A DNA stretch of 64,000 bases from Chrysomallon squamiferum. Its lineage: Eukaryota > Mollusca > Gastropoda > Neomphalida > Peltospiridae. The translations under genes were made by a program, and so were the position numbers. The notes under the pieces are model-generated. The model ran no database searches and was not told where the DNA came from. It saw nothing but the letters and a program-made list of their open reading frames with translations. Of the stretch, positions 11,401 to 24,328 are shown piece by piece. The first letter of the stretch is position 1. Each line of letters begins with the position of its first letter. Where the stretch lies: positions 16,542,476 through 16,606,475 of the forward strand of contig CM022665.1 of NCBI GenBank assembly GCA_012295275.1, read 5' to 3'.

Positions 11401-14400
11401 AAAAGTATATTAGAAGAAGAAGGAAAGTTATAAATATTAATTATTTATAATTGCACATACATTAGTTTTAGCATGAAGATTAAAGAAAAACAAAACCATC
11501 TGAAAAAATATCTAAATATGTATCCACAGAAACTTAAAATGTCTTGCACCGTATGGATGAGATACATTGATTTTTCACATTTAAAAAATATATCAGACCC
11601 TTGCAGGATTTTGAATTGCATTTTACACCAATAATTTTTACTACTTGCAATAAATAACAGAAGAAGATTAGTTTCATTTTGAATGTTTTAAACAAATCTG
11701 ACATTTTATTAGTATATTTCAAATCATAAAATTATTACTTTTTCAGCACCCTACCTTGACAGATATTCTGTACAATGTCCAAACATACATAATTTATGCT
11801 TGTTTCCTTTCCATTCTCTTAGTATTTATTTCAGTAATTAGAAAATGTTTTAAATTTGTTTACATTTAATTGTTTGCAGTTATTGTTTTTGTTTTGTTTT
11901 GTTTATTTATTTGTTACTTTCTTTCTTTTTTATTTTCCACAGGTTGCCAGAGATTTGGGTCTGGAGGCAACCAAGACACTGAAGTTAGAAAGTAACAACC
12001 AGCTGGGCTATTTTTTCAGAGTCACAAGAAAAGTGAGTGATGTTTTTATTGTTGTTGTTAAGTATCACATCTTACAAAGAAATTTTTAAATATTCTATAT
12101 GTCTAATTTGATTACGAAGATAAACAAATGTGAGTAAATGTTTGTAAAATCTATCATTTTCATATTATTTTCTTGCTTTTTAAATATCTACGTAATCTGA
12201 TGGGTATGCAAGAAAAAGAGAAAAATAGAGGCTCCATGTTTTTTTATATGCTTGTTTTATTATTTATTAACAAAGATTGGCCTTCAGTGTTCTTAAATCA
12301 ATGATTTATTTAGAAGTATTCTGATGTATTAAGCTATTTTTTTTCATGCCATTAACATTATATTTGACTAATATGACTTAACTTTTAAAAACTTTTTTTT
12401 TTTTAATTATGGATGGTTCCTTAGCCAAACTGCATTTGTTTCATTTTTTTTTCAGTGACATTAAATTGTTAAAACATTCTGATATTTTGTATTTTATATT
12501 TTTTTTTTTTTTTTTTTTTAATTCAGGATGAGAAGACTTTGAGAAATAACAAGAATTATATAACAATTGACACAAAAAACAATGGAGTCCGGTTTCACAA
12601 CAATGCAGTCAGACAGATGAATGTAGAGTTTTTGCAGGCCAAAGAGGATTACAATGAACAACAGAAAAGTGTTGTAGCAGAGATCATCTCCATTGCAGGT
12701 ATTACAGACTGATGTTGCTGTAGTTGTAGCAGTAATGATAGTAACTAGAACTGTACCTTTACTAAAGAAAGCAAACAAAAATAACAAACATTCTATAATG
12801 GACTTAAATGTGTAATAATTTATATAAATAAATAAATTACATTTAATCTTTTTAATATTGTGTTGAGTATGGCAAATGTTTTAACAATTAGACATAGATG
12901 ATACATAGATCATACTTAACCATTGAAAATGTTATATATCAGAATAAAGTAATCAAGAGGTTTATATTTGTTCAGCAGATATAACGGATATCTTTTTTTT
13001 AGCAATCAGTGACAATTAGGTAGTCTACATGACTATGTACCATGTGACTAGAGGTTTATTTATAGCATATAAGAAAGCAATGGCTGCACTCAGCATTTAT
13101 AAAATTACATTTAATAACTGAGCAAAGTTTTATCCCATTGGTTGATACATTTGTACATTTATTATTGTTGTTTTTTATTATTATTATTATTATTTTATTT
13201 TATTTTATTTTATTTTTCTCCCTATTTATTACTATTGCTATTATTATTATTATTTTTTATATTTTTTTTCATATTTATTTTTATTTTTTATTTTTTTAAA
13301 TATTATTTTGTTCTTAAAGTACCTGTGTAACATTCTGCTATTGCATTTTTCTTTCTCAGCTGGCTATGTGGAGCCCATGTTACTTATCAACGACATCATC
13401 GCCAAACTTGATGTTCTGGTCAGTTTTGCTCACGTATCATCAAGTGCACCACAGCCTTTTGTCAGACCTAAACTTCTAGAAATGGGTTTGTTTTATTTCT
13501 TGTTATGGTGTATCTATGATGATTAAAATTCTTTTAATTTGTTGTAGAGAGCAACATTTAATGTCAAAGTATAATAATAATAATGAGTCTTCAGAAATTC
13601 ATGGAATCCACTGTTTTCTTATCTTGTGAAATCTCTTAATAATAAAGTATAACAGTATAATAACAAGTCTGGAGAGATCTGAGGAAGCTGCCATTTTCTT
13701 TATGTATTTCCTAAACTATCTGTTTACAGAAAACCTAAAAAAAAAAAAAGGTACGACCCCCTAACCTAAAAGAAAAGATAATTAAAAAATAATTGGTAGT
13801 TGTGATAATTTTGTCAATTTGTTTATTATGATTATGTTTCAATTTAATAATATCAAAACTATTATATTTAATTATAAGTTATAATTTTGCCTGAGTACAT
13901 TTCACAAATGTTTTAAATATCATCACAGCAACAGTTTGACTTTTTGGTTTAAATTTTTATTTTTAGGGCGAGGCACTTTAGTTTTGAAAGAGGCTAGACA
14001 TCCATGTTTGGAAATGCAGGATGATGTTTCTTTCATTCCAAATTCTGTTGAGTTTGACAAGAATGATAAACTTTTTCACATCATTACAGGGCCCAATATG
14101 GGTGGCAAATCTACTTTTATTCGTTCTGTAAGTGTTTTTATCGTTTTAAAACTGGTATCTTTTTACAGATTCTTTTTTATTTATTTGTTTTCTTTGGATA
14201 ATTTGTTTCAGTTTTAAGTAATGTTTAAAATGACAAACAAATGAGAGAGGAATATAAATGGCAGCCTGTACCTTTCAAGATTGAATTAATGTGGTATTCT
14301 ATCATTTATATTATTAGCTTAAAACCATTAAAAAAATATCCACATGAAATATTATTTTATATTTTTATAAATTATTTTTAGTTTGTTATATTCTGAGATG

Positions 14401-17400
14401 TACTGATCATAGTTACTTAGTTAAATTTTTTTTTTTTTTTTTTTTTTTTATGTTCATATTCAAATATTAAATGTTTCAGATTGGAGTGGTGGTTTTGATG
14501 GCTCAGCTTGGATGTTTTGTTCCATGTTCAGAAGCTGAAGTTACAATTGTGGACTGTATTCTGGCCAGAGTGGGGGCAGGGGACAGTCAGCTCAAGGGTG
14601 TGTCAACATTCATGGCAGAAATGCTGGAAACAGCCTCCATTTTGAGGGTACATAAATATTTTAGTTTCAGATTTATTTTTTGTTTCACAGTTATAAACTT
14701 TATTGGTAAATATAAATATATAGTTGTGTATTTGTATTGGAACTATATTTTGAAAATAAATATGTAGAATAAAATGACCACTAAAATATTATAATATGGT
14801 GTAACATTTTTTTTTTAAATACAAGAATGTATTCTTTCAGTCATTGGATTCATATAACTCAAAATTTAAGTGTCTTTGGGTGGGTTTTTTCTTTTTGTAT
14901 TATGATGCCTATAATTTTTTTTTTTAAATGATTTTAGAATATATTTGTGTTATATAATCGTATTCTCTTAGTACCATATTATTATTGAGAAAATGATATT
15001 GATTTCTATTTATTTTTAAAATCTTAAATATCTAATTTACAGACAGCTACAGAAAATTCATTGATAATTATTGATGAATTAGGTAGAGGAACATCAACAT
15101 ATGACGGTTTTGGGCTTGCCTGGGCAATATCCGAGTAAGAATTTTTATTTTTAAATACTTAAAAGAGACAACATATGAAATACATCAAATTTTATGAAAA
15201 TACAGACTCATATACATCTTATATACACTTTCAAGTTTTTATTTTCTTAAACTTCAACTGCACTATTAATAAAGCATGATAATAACATGAGCTTTGAGTT
15301 ATTTTGAGATAACTTGGCGTTATTTATTTAGTTGTTAACAAAAGTTAAGGTTCATACCATCAAAACAGTAGCTTAGAAACACAGAATATTTGCAGATACC
15401 AAAGCATGCTTTTAAACGGTTACATTAAAAACACATTTCAGAAAATGGCAAACAACATATCTGGCTTTTTCTCACATTTTTCAGTTGTTTTTATATCCCA
15501 TGTTTAACAAAAGAGAATAACACATTGTATAAGAACCCTTACAGCCAAATTATTTTATTATTATTTTTCTTATTCATTCAGTTGAAAAATTACTTCCAAT
15601 AAGAATTCCATAATATATAGATTAAATGCATAATCTTGTACCTTTGTTTTAATTCTTTTTATTGTTAAAATATCCTGTAATATTTTTTCATTAATTTTAA
15701 TTTCAGATTTATTGCCACAAAAATAAAATCATTTTGCCTGTTTGCGACACATTTTCATGAGCTGACATCACTGGCTGATGTTGTGCCGTCTGTAAATAAC
15801 TTACATGTCACAGCACTGACCACAAACAACAGACTGACTCTGCTGTACAGAGTGAAACCAGGTGCATTTATATTTATGTTTCTTTTTCTTTTCTGAGTGA
15901 ACAAATATTTAATAAAATAATATTAACAATTATTACAAGATTCTAGATATAGAGCAGACTATATAATGATAATGTGAGATTAACAGCTGTTAAATATTAA
16001 GTACTTTCTAGTAAACAGGGAAAGAAATTCTCTGGTACAAAAAAAAAAAAAAATGAAAAATAAAAATGACCCCATGGAAGCAATGAGAAGATTTGCTCTT
16101 CACACTTTCGATCTTTAGGTGAATTCTCTAATAAAAAGGCTGCTGCTTATTACTTTGTTTTGTAACACTGCTGATCCTAAACAATACATTTAGATTATAA
16201 CTATGTTTTCATTAACTCCAAATTTGTGATAAAAGTAGATGTAATGAAATCTGCTAATAGAAAACTGGAAATTTATAATGTATTTTGGTAACTTTTATAT
16301 TTATTTAAATTAAATTACACAGATAACAATGAGAATGTTTTTTATTATTTTTTTTTTTTTCAGGAGTATGTGATCAAAGTTTTGGAATTCATGTGGCTGA
16401 ACTGGCTCATTTTCCAAAACATGTCATTGAGGTAATCAAACATTTTCATAAAAACATGTATGTTATTTTTTTAAACTTAAAAAATAGAGATTTGTGACTA
16501 CATTGAATATAATTATAATTACTTAGTGTATAAAATATATATTTACTTTCTGTTTGTAATGGATACAACCGTCATAGTGAAGTACTCAATTTGTATTTAA
16601 ATTATTTTTTCTCTAAACTTTAGAAACCTTTTAAAATGCTTTACTTTTAAAAAATGTTATGTAAATTATCAGTTTGCAAAGGAGAAAGCTAGAGAGCTGG
16701 AGGACTACCAGTCTCTGAGTTTGGCAGGATCTGATCTAGAAGGTGAAGGAGAACCAGCTGTTAAAAAACGCAAACTTGTTAAAGAGGTAAATAGAATTAA
16801 TACACATTAATGTTATTTTAAATTTCCATGATTTGATAAGACTTTTTAAAGATTTAAAAAAAAAAAAATTAAAAAAGAACTTGTTAAAAAGGTAAGTAGC
16901 AGTAATACATGTAACATTTTTTATTTTATTTAAAATTTTCATATTTAATAAACAAAATAGTTTTCTTTCAGTTAGTCTTTTGTTTTACATTTTGGTGATG
17001 TAAAAAGATTTTTAATGATTGGTTGTTTTTTTAAAGAAATTGTTTAGCAGTTGAATAGCACTAAGTCTTAACGTTCCCTATTTAATAAACAAGATATATA
17101 TTTTTTTCCAGTTAATGTTTCATTTTAGATTTTAATGAATTAAAAAAAACATTGTTGATCTAAAATATAATAATAATAAAAAAAAATAAAAAATAACAAT
17201 GCAGAACAAAGAATGGTTTATCACTGGTCACTTATTTTGTATCACTATGATTTTTGTTTAACAATAAGAAAGAAAATTATTGTTCCACAAATAATTGTTA
17301 ATTTTATCAGTCACACAATGATAGCATTTATAAATTGCCTTTGGGCAATACAGCTCTGCAAAATAAGTGGATTTATCTGGGACATAAATTGTGTGAGTGG

Positions 17401-17809
17401 GTGATTTAGTGAGTGTGAAATGAAAAAACTTCCATGAAGGTTCAGTATGGAAGCTGTATGTCATCAGTTATGAGAATTTATTTTGATGGGGCAGGAATTT
17501 TAGCTAAGCTAATTGTTTTTTTAGAAGGTCAATTTAAAAAATCATTAGAAATCCTGTTTTAAACTGGTGAGACTTCATGCTTTTTTGTATTATTTTTATC
17601 TTTCATTTTCTTTTTCTTTTTTTCAGGAAGGTGAAAAAATCATTCAAGATTTTCTAAACAAAATCAAGTCTATTCCCATAGCCACCATGAAGGAATCAGA
17701 GATTCTTGCTGAAGTTGAGAAATTAAAATCTGAAGTGGAAGAGAAGAACAATCCCTATGTGATGGATATTTTAGCTAGAAAATCAAAAACATTTTCAACT
17801 GATGATTGA
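2402..17809 (+). CDS. MSH2: DNA mismatch repair protein MSH2, 26 coding exons, complete
   Basis: MSH2 pairs with MSH6 or MSH3 to bind DNA mismatches in the nucleus. Exons: 2402-2435, 4069-4118, 4467-4502, 4937-5024, 5929-6074, 6332-6442, 6827-6913, 7315-7438, 7843-7929, 8301-8359, 8805-8925, 9207-9320, 9735-9871, 10246-10362, 10764-10878, 11279-11334, 11943-12032, 12527-12698, 13360-13485, 13967-14127, 14480-14647, 15043-15134, 15707-15861, 16364-16431, 16673-16786, 17627-17809. These sum to 2,811 bp (936 aa; human 934), with every phase consistent and every intron GT-AG. The start MAVQPK matches vertebrate MSH2. The order is mismatch-binding domain, connector, lever/clamp, then ATPase. Walker [11 protein letters not shown] is at residues 664-673, the signature motif [20 protein letters not shown] follows, and Walker [13 protein letters not shown] has D744 and E745. 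The coding frame is intact. Coding exons number 26, against 16 in human. Several introns carry mobile elements or tandem repeats, described separately. Confidence 0.98.
2833..3903. repeat. Unclassified ~1.1-kb interspersed repeat, copy 1 (MSH2 intron 1)
   Basis: This segment aligns by eye, collinearly and in the same orientation, with 42916-44086. Shared blocks include TATTTTTCCTTCAGAAT, ACAGTATTTTTAAGCATA and CATTTTTTAAGATTGGTGAA, plus the end block around TTTGTCA. The left end GTATGTGACAAAA and the right end TTTGTCATAG are inverted, suggesting short terminal inverted repeats. An AT microsatellite (about 2909-2935) sits where copy 2 has an AAT run. No coding capacity is seen. It may be a non-autonomous DNA transposon; the family is unknown to me. 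Confidence 0.72.
4436..4463 (+). repeat. T28 tract abutting the MSH2 exon 3 acceptor
   Basis: Twenty-eight uninterrupted T residues run directly into CAG, the acceptor of the 36-bp exon 3. The tract serves as the polypyrimidine tract. Shorter T runs lie before exons 18 (about 12499-12519), 21 and 24. Confidence 0.9.
5061..5117 (+). repeat. tRNA-like SINE head, eroded (MSH2 intron 4)
   Basis: GGTGATAGAGCTCTCACCTT resembles the D-arm and A-box half of a tRNA-derived SINE, and TTTCATTTCTCCCAGG stands where a B-box would be. It is too diverged to be a tRNA gene. Similar remnants occur at 6957-7022, 7491-7550, 33265-33325 and 50129-50180. Confidence 0.4.
5313..5629. mobile_element. hAT-like MITE with 8-bp target site duplication (MSH2 intron 4)
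   Basis: A 317-bp element is bounded by perfect 8-bp direct repeats TCCTAAGG at 5305-5312 and 5630-5637. Its left end is CAATGGTGCAAAACTATGA; the reverse complement of its right end is CAGAGGTGGCAGAACTTTGA. These match apart from a few substitutions and one gap. The 8-bp duplication and CAnnGGTG termini are hallmarks of hAT elements. A subterminal AGTGACACATG block occurs near both ends. There is no transposase frame, so it moved in trans. Confidence 0.78.
6957..7022 (+). repeat. tRNA-like SINE head, eroded (MSH2 intron 7)
   Basis: TTGGCTCAGCAGTTAGAGTA resembles the A-box region of a tRNA-derived SINE. The B-box half is badly decayed and no anticodon stem could be folded by eye. Confidence 0.35.
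7491..7550 (+). repeat. tRNA-like SINE head, eroded (MSH2 intron 8)
   Basis: GTAGCTCAGTGGTTGAGCAT is an almost canonical tRNA D-arm and A-box, followed by TTGTCTGAGG and a decayed B-box at about 7535-7550. It is best read as a SINE relic. It faces the remnant at 6957 across MSH2 exon 8. Confidence 0.45.
16773..17150 (+). repeat. Tandem triplication of the MSH2 exon 25 end and its donor
   Basis: The last bases of exon 25 and the start of the intron, AACTTGTTAAAGAG then GTAAAT, recur about 105 bp later as AACTTGTTAAAAAG then GTAAGT (junction at 16891). A more diverged third copy starts near 17036. Copies 2 and 3 share TATTTAATAAACAA plus a following CAG. Copy 2 keeps an intact donor closer to consensus than the real one. 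Confidence 0.65.
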
Positions 17810-20800
17810 TCTGGTATTAATATTTTGTGCTATTCAAGGAATGGAAAAATCCATTCCACAGAGAAATATAAAAAAAGCAAAAGCTGAAGAACTGGATAAA
17901 CAGAAGAGTAAACAATGTTATTTTAATAACTTGTAGGCCTCTTATGTTTGTCTTTTGTGTGCTACTTACGCTTAGCATTCTATGCCATGGCTGTTATACT
18001 TTGCCAGGACAGATAGACAAACTGACATTTTTATAAAAATTACTTAGTTGTTTAAGTAATATTAATTATTATCAATGATATTCTTTGATAAGTAAATTAC
18101 TTAATAAATAATAAAAAGCTAATAAGGTGCACAAAGGCCAGCATTTTCACTTGTTTTGTAACAAAATTCATAAAGGGAAATGTGAAAGACCTGTTACTGA
18201 CTTATCATTAAAATTATTTTATATAATTACTTAAGTTCAGAGATCATTATCTCACTTCATTGGTATTCATGCATCTTTGGCTCTTATTGAATTTTTTCTT
18301 TTTTTTCTTGTCTTTTCATCAAACCATTAAAACAAGTTTAGCATGCTTTTAAAATTTCGGTTTTCACTCATTCTTGGGTTTTTATTAGAATAAAGCCATT
18401 TTAAAAAGTTATTTTTAATAAAATGACTGCATACTGTAACCGTAATTTTGGAAACTTTTTCTTTTTTTGCTCTTGAACATTACTGTTTAAACTGCCAAAT
18501 AGTTCATCTAAAGATGAATCTAGTTTCATTAAACCTTCGGGGTGAGTGACATTAAAGCAGTTTAAGAAGGACTGCTCTCAGACACCTAACAATTTAATCA
18601 ATATTATTTGTTTTTGTTGTTTTGTTTCCATTGATAACAACATAAGATTGTTAAGTGGACACACAGGCAGTCAAAGGTTAAAGGTTTGAGCTACCTGATA
18701 CTTTGTTTTCCCTCAATGTTTCACTTTTTACCCAAAGAACAGGATATTTGCCAGTAGTAGGTATATAAAATTTACCCCAATAGCTACAAAAAAAAAAGGG
18801 GGGGGACTTAATCATGATAAAATATACTTTGTACAAGTAACATTTAACACTACAGCAAAGATGATAGTTTTTTCAAGGAAACCAAAACAAAAGAAATATT
18901 GGTAATATTTTATTTTTCAAAATCAGTAAAATAAACTTTCAAAAATGCAGCAAGGTAAGTTTCATTTTCATGCATGTTAAATACCAACACAACAAACCTT
19001 TTCAATCGTACAGAGAACCCACACCATATTAAGTATATCTCAAAGTGCACCCAGGGTGATTTAAACAGCTGTACAGCTCACAAATATTTACTTACACTAT
19101 GTACCATGAGGAACCAGTTTTTCTTCTTCTTGTAATACTTATTTTTTAAATAAAAATGTTGATTATAATCACACTGATCTAAACACGATTGTCTATCTCT
19201 TATTTATGAAACGTACTGCATGTAAATCAGCTGGATGAAAATGTTAAAACGACAGCAACCTTGAACTTGCTGATTATTTTATTACATTCCATTATTTTGC
19301 TTATTGATCATCACAGGTACACTCCAAGATATTTTAATTACTACAAACAAAGTCAATGTCAAATGCCATCACTATGTTCAGAAAAAAGAAGGCAGTCACT
19401 ATTTTGGCTATAAAACTAATGATTTTAAAAAACTTTTAACAGAAAATTCTTAATATACTGTTTTGTTTTATTAAAAAAATTGTTACCCCTTCATTAAAAA
19501 GGATGGTTTATCAGAATAAAAGAATGTTGAAACAAATTATAAATTGTTTTAACACTTACTAGGAATTGAAACAATGTGGTTTTATATATATATATATATA
19601 TATATAAATTCTAACATGATATGTTAACGGAGAAAGTTTGTTTAATTCATCTAAGTTCTATATACTGTAAAGTATGTGATTTGATAAACAGAATTTAAAG
19701 GCCTGGAATGATGTATATCCCACAAGCAAATAGCCTGGATGTTAACAAAGTCTGTTCGTCATTTTAGCAAGTCTAATTTTATTTTATTTCTGTAGAACAT
19801 TTGGTTAACTAATAAAATATTGTATAATCCTGTTTTCTATATTTAATAACATTAGCAGAAATAAAAGTACCTTAAAGGAGAAAATGAAAAATGTTTTAAA
19901 AGCTCTTTAATGAAGGGATCACTGTATATTGTGCAGAGTAAAAGATATTCTCAATTTAAATGAATTTCATTTAAACTGAATTAAACAAATATTTTAGAAA
20001 TTTATAAATAAATACACCAAGCTTTATGTAACAAAAAAAATGCATGGCCGACAATGAAATGTGTTTAATACAACCAGCAACATTTTCTCTCAGACAACTG
20101 TTTGCATCAATCACTTTATATCAACCAGCAGACAAGTTCCTTCTAGTGTAAAATGTAACAGTATTTAAATAAATGTCTTAAAATTATATTGCACAATAGA
20201 CGTATATATGTATAAATTAATATATATACATCTGACTGAAAACAGTAACATTTAAATTAATGCATGGTGTATTATGAAACATCAATGTAAACAATTATGT
20301 GCAGGAATATACAAAAACATGACCAGTTTCAACATCTGATACTCGAGTCACTAAATAACATCAAAAGAATAAAACAAAAGTAAGAAGAGTTGACAGACTG
20401 CAGAATCCACTTTACATATTCGACATTTAAAAAGACAGAAACAAAGATCTTAAATTGATTTGCAATGATGTTACATTTTTTAACTATAATTTGAAAAAAA
20501 AAAATTAAAAAAATTAAAATAACTTTAATAAGCCAGAAAACATACTGGCCTTTTAAATAAATAAAATCACTTGACAGTATATTTCATATTTAGTGTAGTA
20601 TCAGTATTGTTTACTGTCAAATTATGATAGTGATCAATATTTCAAATGAATAACAAGTAACATCTGATTAAGCATAACATATGACTAATTAAACCAGCAG
20701 GTTTTTTGGAAAACTGATCTATTTTTTTCAACAATCACAAAATATTTTGCCATGTACCATTTTATATAGTAACTAATATAGTTTACAGAAGTGGCACGTT

Positions 20801-21653
20801 GACATTTCATGCAGTGTTCATTATAATGAACCTGGAGTTTAATTTCCCTCAAAGAACAGTACTTGAGGTGAACTGCTTAATTTCAAGATTCAAAAGAAAT
20901 TCAATTATATGACCAACCACATGAAAATATGAGAAACGTTTTTAAAAGTGCATCTCCAATAAACAGTAATAATAACATTTTGCAAATTTCAAGTTACCAA
21001 CGTTTGCTGTTCATGCAATTTCAACGAAAGAAAAGAACAGTTTAGATGTTCTCTGCCTTTCTTTTCTCAGGATGGTCGTAAGTGAACAGTACAATTCTAT
21101 GATTTCTGTGAAAGAACAATGGGTGAAAACACTTAAAACGGGTTTATAAATCTTTCAAATACAACAAAAATCACTATATTCCTTCACAATTGCAGTACAG
21201 TCATTCAAAACAAAATGTAAATAACAGTTTAGCAAATGATTCGGGTAAAAACTAAATTTTTAAAAATTCAAGATGTCATATACAATTTCTAATTTTATTG
21301 AGATAATTATTTTAATTATCTGAAAATCCTTTAATTTTGTATGTGTTTTTTTTTGTTTTTTTTGTTTCTCTTCAGTTTAAATAAAAAAAGAAAGAAAAAT
21401 AATGTTCTATTTTAACCAAACTACAAGTACCCTTTATATGTTGTGCCAATCTATAATGCCTAAACATGGCCACGATATTTTTTAGCTTGCTAAACCATTT
21501 ATACATTTGCATTAAATCAGTAAACTATCCCAACCACAGCATTCAAGATTTTATTATTTATAAATGAATAATATAAAAAGCAATGAATTCATGCATTTTT
21601 AAACAAAATGTCCTAACAACAAGGATTTAAACTGAGTTGGAAAGTCAGAAATA
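17810..21653. other. Convergent interval between MSH2 and JAGN1 stops (3' UTRs, no gene)
   Basis: No supportable reading frame is present. The left part must hold the MSH2 3' UTR; candidate poly(A) signals are AATAAA at 18103-18108 and further on. On the minus strand, TTTATT at 21550-21555 is a candidate JAGN1 poly(A) signal about 100 bp past its stop. A pure AT microsatellite is at about 19583-19607 and an A10G7 run near 18788. Nothing else is recognised. Confidence 0.6.
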
Positions 21654-22846
21654 TTAATTGAGTTTTTTCACCCCACGAGGTCGCCATGCTCTGAGCAAAA
21701 CAAATGAAAAATATAAAGCAAAGAGATGAATCTGAACAGCAACAGCCAGAAAAAGTGACCACACCACAACTGCAGGATAACCAAACAAGACGTAAGTGAA
21801 CTTTCTTTCGTAAATATAATCCTTTAAGTGGTCACGTAAATCATAGAAGCCCCAGAGGACAGGAAGAATTCCAAAAACGAGTGATCCAAGCATGAACTGT
21901 TTCAGTAAAAAAGAGTTATTCTGTGGGGTTGATTTCCAGCCAATGACTGCTACTATAAACGTAACAAACCAGCCATATTCCCAGAGGCGAGGGGCAGGCA
22001 AATCCCAACGACGTAGAGTCTGCACTGAAAATCCCAGCAGTGCAGTCAGACCAGGAAGCAAGCGCACAAACATCATAATGATGAGAAAAAAATGCAGAAC
22101 AATATCAAAACGTAGTCTGTATTTGTTTTCTGAACTGAAAGAAATGAAATGGAAACCTGTTAATAAAATGGTGATTTAATTAAAATAGATTAACTGCAGT
22201 TCTGCAAATATTAACAATTATGTAAAATAAGTATAATCTTAATATATGATCTTCAGCAGTTCATACATTTTTTTTATTAAAAATCATCATAATATCTTAA
22301 CAAATTACAAGGATTGTCAAAGAGTATGTATAATGCAAACTGCATTGCTTTTAAAGCACTCTAATTTAAAATTCTAAAGCTTGTTTATAGAAATATATTT
22401 TCAGTTATGCTATATTTATTCTGTTAATACTTTGTTAGCAAAATCTGGATATATATTTCTTATGAAAGCAATAATAAAGCATAATTACAACCGGAGTTGT
22501 GATTTATAAAGAATACTAATTTTGAAACTATTCGTACTGATAACTGATGGAATATTATCATTATATGGTGCATATTTTCTATGCTCTAAGTAATACTTCA
22601 TTAGACACTATATTAGACGATATACGCATTAATGAGATCGAAGAGTCTTAACGAAACAAAAATATACAAAGCAAAACCACTAAATATGTTATGAGAAATA
22701 TGACGAATAAAAATGCCGAATCGGCGAATAGTTTAAATCGCCTAACTAATCATTTACCTGACTTTGTATTGCCATGCGATGCTTTCTCTGTGCCAATGAT
22801 CACTGCCATCTGATCCAGTGGGTCTGCTTCCAAACTTAGAAGCCAT
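21654..22846 (-). CDS. JAGN1: Protein jagunal homolog 1 (JAGN1)
   Basis: This is an ER membrane protein of the early secretory pathway; human JAGN1 supports neutrophil granule protein trafficking and fly jagunal organises ER in the oocyte (family knowledge). Exon 1 is 22846-22758 and exon 2 is 22134-21654, joined in phase 2 (donor GTAAAT, acceptor TTTCAG), giving 189 aa (human 183). The N-terminus MASKFGSRPTGSDGSDHWHR matches the jagunal signature of the human start, MASRAGPRATGTDGSD, followed by a short basic stretch. Four hydrophobic segments follow, with LWEY before segment 2, YVLFGYPAVV in segment 3, and the AVQIHLFALYFS stretch matching human LAVQVHAWQLYYS. The C-terminus ends in a basic VKKLN tail, consistent with ER retrieval. 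It is head to head with IRAK1BP1 across 950 bp. Confidence 0.95.
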
Positions 22847-23478
22847 ATCTTACAGAATTAAAGACTAATTAAGCTACCAATGACGTTACAAGCTTGAGCA
22901 TTACCAAATGTGAACAGATTTCTGTAAGATAGCCGTAGGCCACGATACCTGCAAAAAGTATTTCCGGTTATCTGCTTCTAATTAACTGTGTTTCAAATAT
23001 AGTTTTCGGAGTTAACATGGAATACAAACATTTATTAATGAATGTAACTGATTATATTTAGTTTCACATGATGCTGTTTTAATTAATAAAAGGGGAACAA
23101 ATTAATAGGGTATGATAACGACGTAAGCGACGAGGTAGCCTGATTTATATATATTTAGAATTTAAATAATGAAGTGAAAGCTGATTTTGTATTTTATATA
23201 AAATAAATTATTATGTTTTACTAAGAATAAAGGCTGGAAATATGTAGATTATGCACCATGGATAGACTCCTAATATATATTGTTATCTCAAACAACCTTG
23301 TCATATCATTTCTTTCATCTCTTGTAGGAAGCTTGGCAAAAGTACTCAGTTGTGTAGGATAATTTCTCATTAATTTGTTCATCCACTTAGTGTGCATACC
23401 GTTGCAGCTACTGCCCACAAGTACTCCGATCAATAAATAAATAAATAAATAAATACATAACAAAAATAAATGAGGAGA

Positions 23479-23560
<82 letters not shown>

Positions 23561-23796
23561 TCAAGCTATTTAATGCTAACTTTGGTTTCGGTTTTGAACA
23601 GATTGTATTCATCAATCTATTCATGTGACTGACTGTCAGTAGCCGTTACTTACTTATTGTTAATTAAAAATCGATTTGGGATAAATGATTCCTAATTTCA
23701 TTTCTCTGCCAAATTATATTTTTATACAAACTTCCACCTTGTACGGACTTGACAACGTTGAATGGCGGTTTGTTTAGGTCTTATAAAATAATCTAG
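22847..23796. other. Divergent JAGN1/IRAK1BP1 intergenic interval with (CT)n microsatellite
   Basis: This 950-bp gap separates two divergent start codons. TTTCCGG at 22961-22967 reads as an ETS-type CCGGAAA core on the JAGN1 strand, 115 bp from its ATG. An uninterrupted CT run of about 75 bp spans 23483-23557. Reading frames crossing this run encode only RE or L/S repeats and are not genes. An in-frame TAG immediately precedes the IRAK1BP1 ATG. Confidence 0.6.
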
Positions 23797-24272
23797 ATGG
23801 CTTCATATCGAGCAACTCAAGTATATACAGAACTTAAAAACAGACGATCTGTCACTCCAAGAAAAATAGAATGTGACAATGAAAGAGGTCTGTGTGACAC
23901 TGTTTCTCCTACGGACAGGGATATTTGCGTAACGGCGATCGGTGAAGTTTCTCTACCCCCAGATCGCTATCGAATAATAATCAAAGTTACTAGCAAAAAA
24001 CAGAATCCACAAGATGCCAAGAACAGTGTATCAAGACGTAAAGATTATATTGTTCAAACACTTAACAATCATTCAGTTAAGGTGTGTTACATGTTCGTTA
24101 TGCATGTTGTTGGGTTTATTTTTTGTTTTTGTTTTTGTAACGGGAATATCAATATCTGAATATGTTACTTGATTTTTATCTTGTAATTTGTGTGCGTTGT
24201 TTGTGTGTGTGTTTGAATGGCAAAGATCTATTTTGACTTTTGATGGAAGTCCAGCAAACACACACATACACA

Positions 24273-24328
<56 letters not shown>

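Noticed and set aside
23430-23624. 64-codon minus-strand frame made of repeated Arg-Glu
   Set aside because: It is the translation of the CT microsatellite; there is no unique coding sequence around it.
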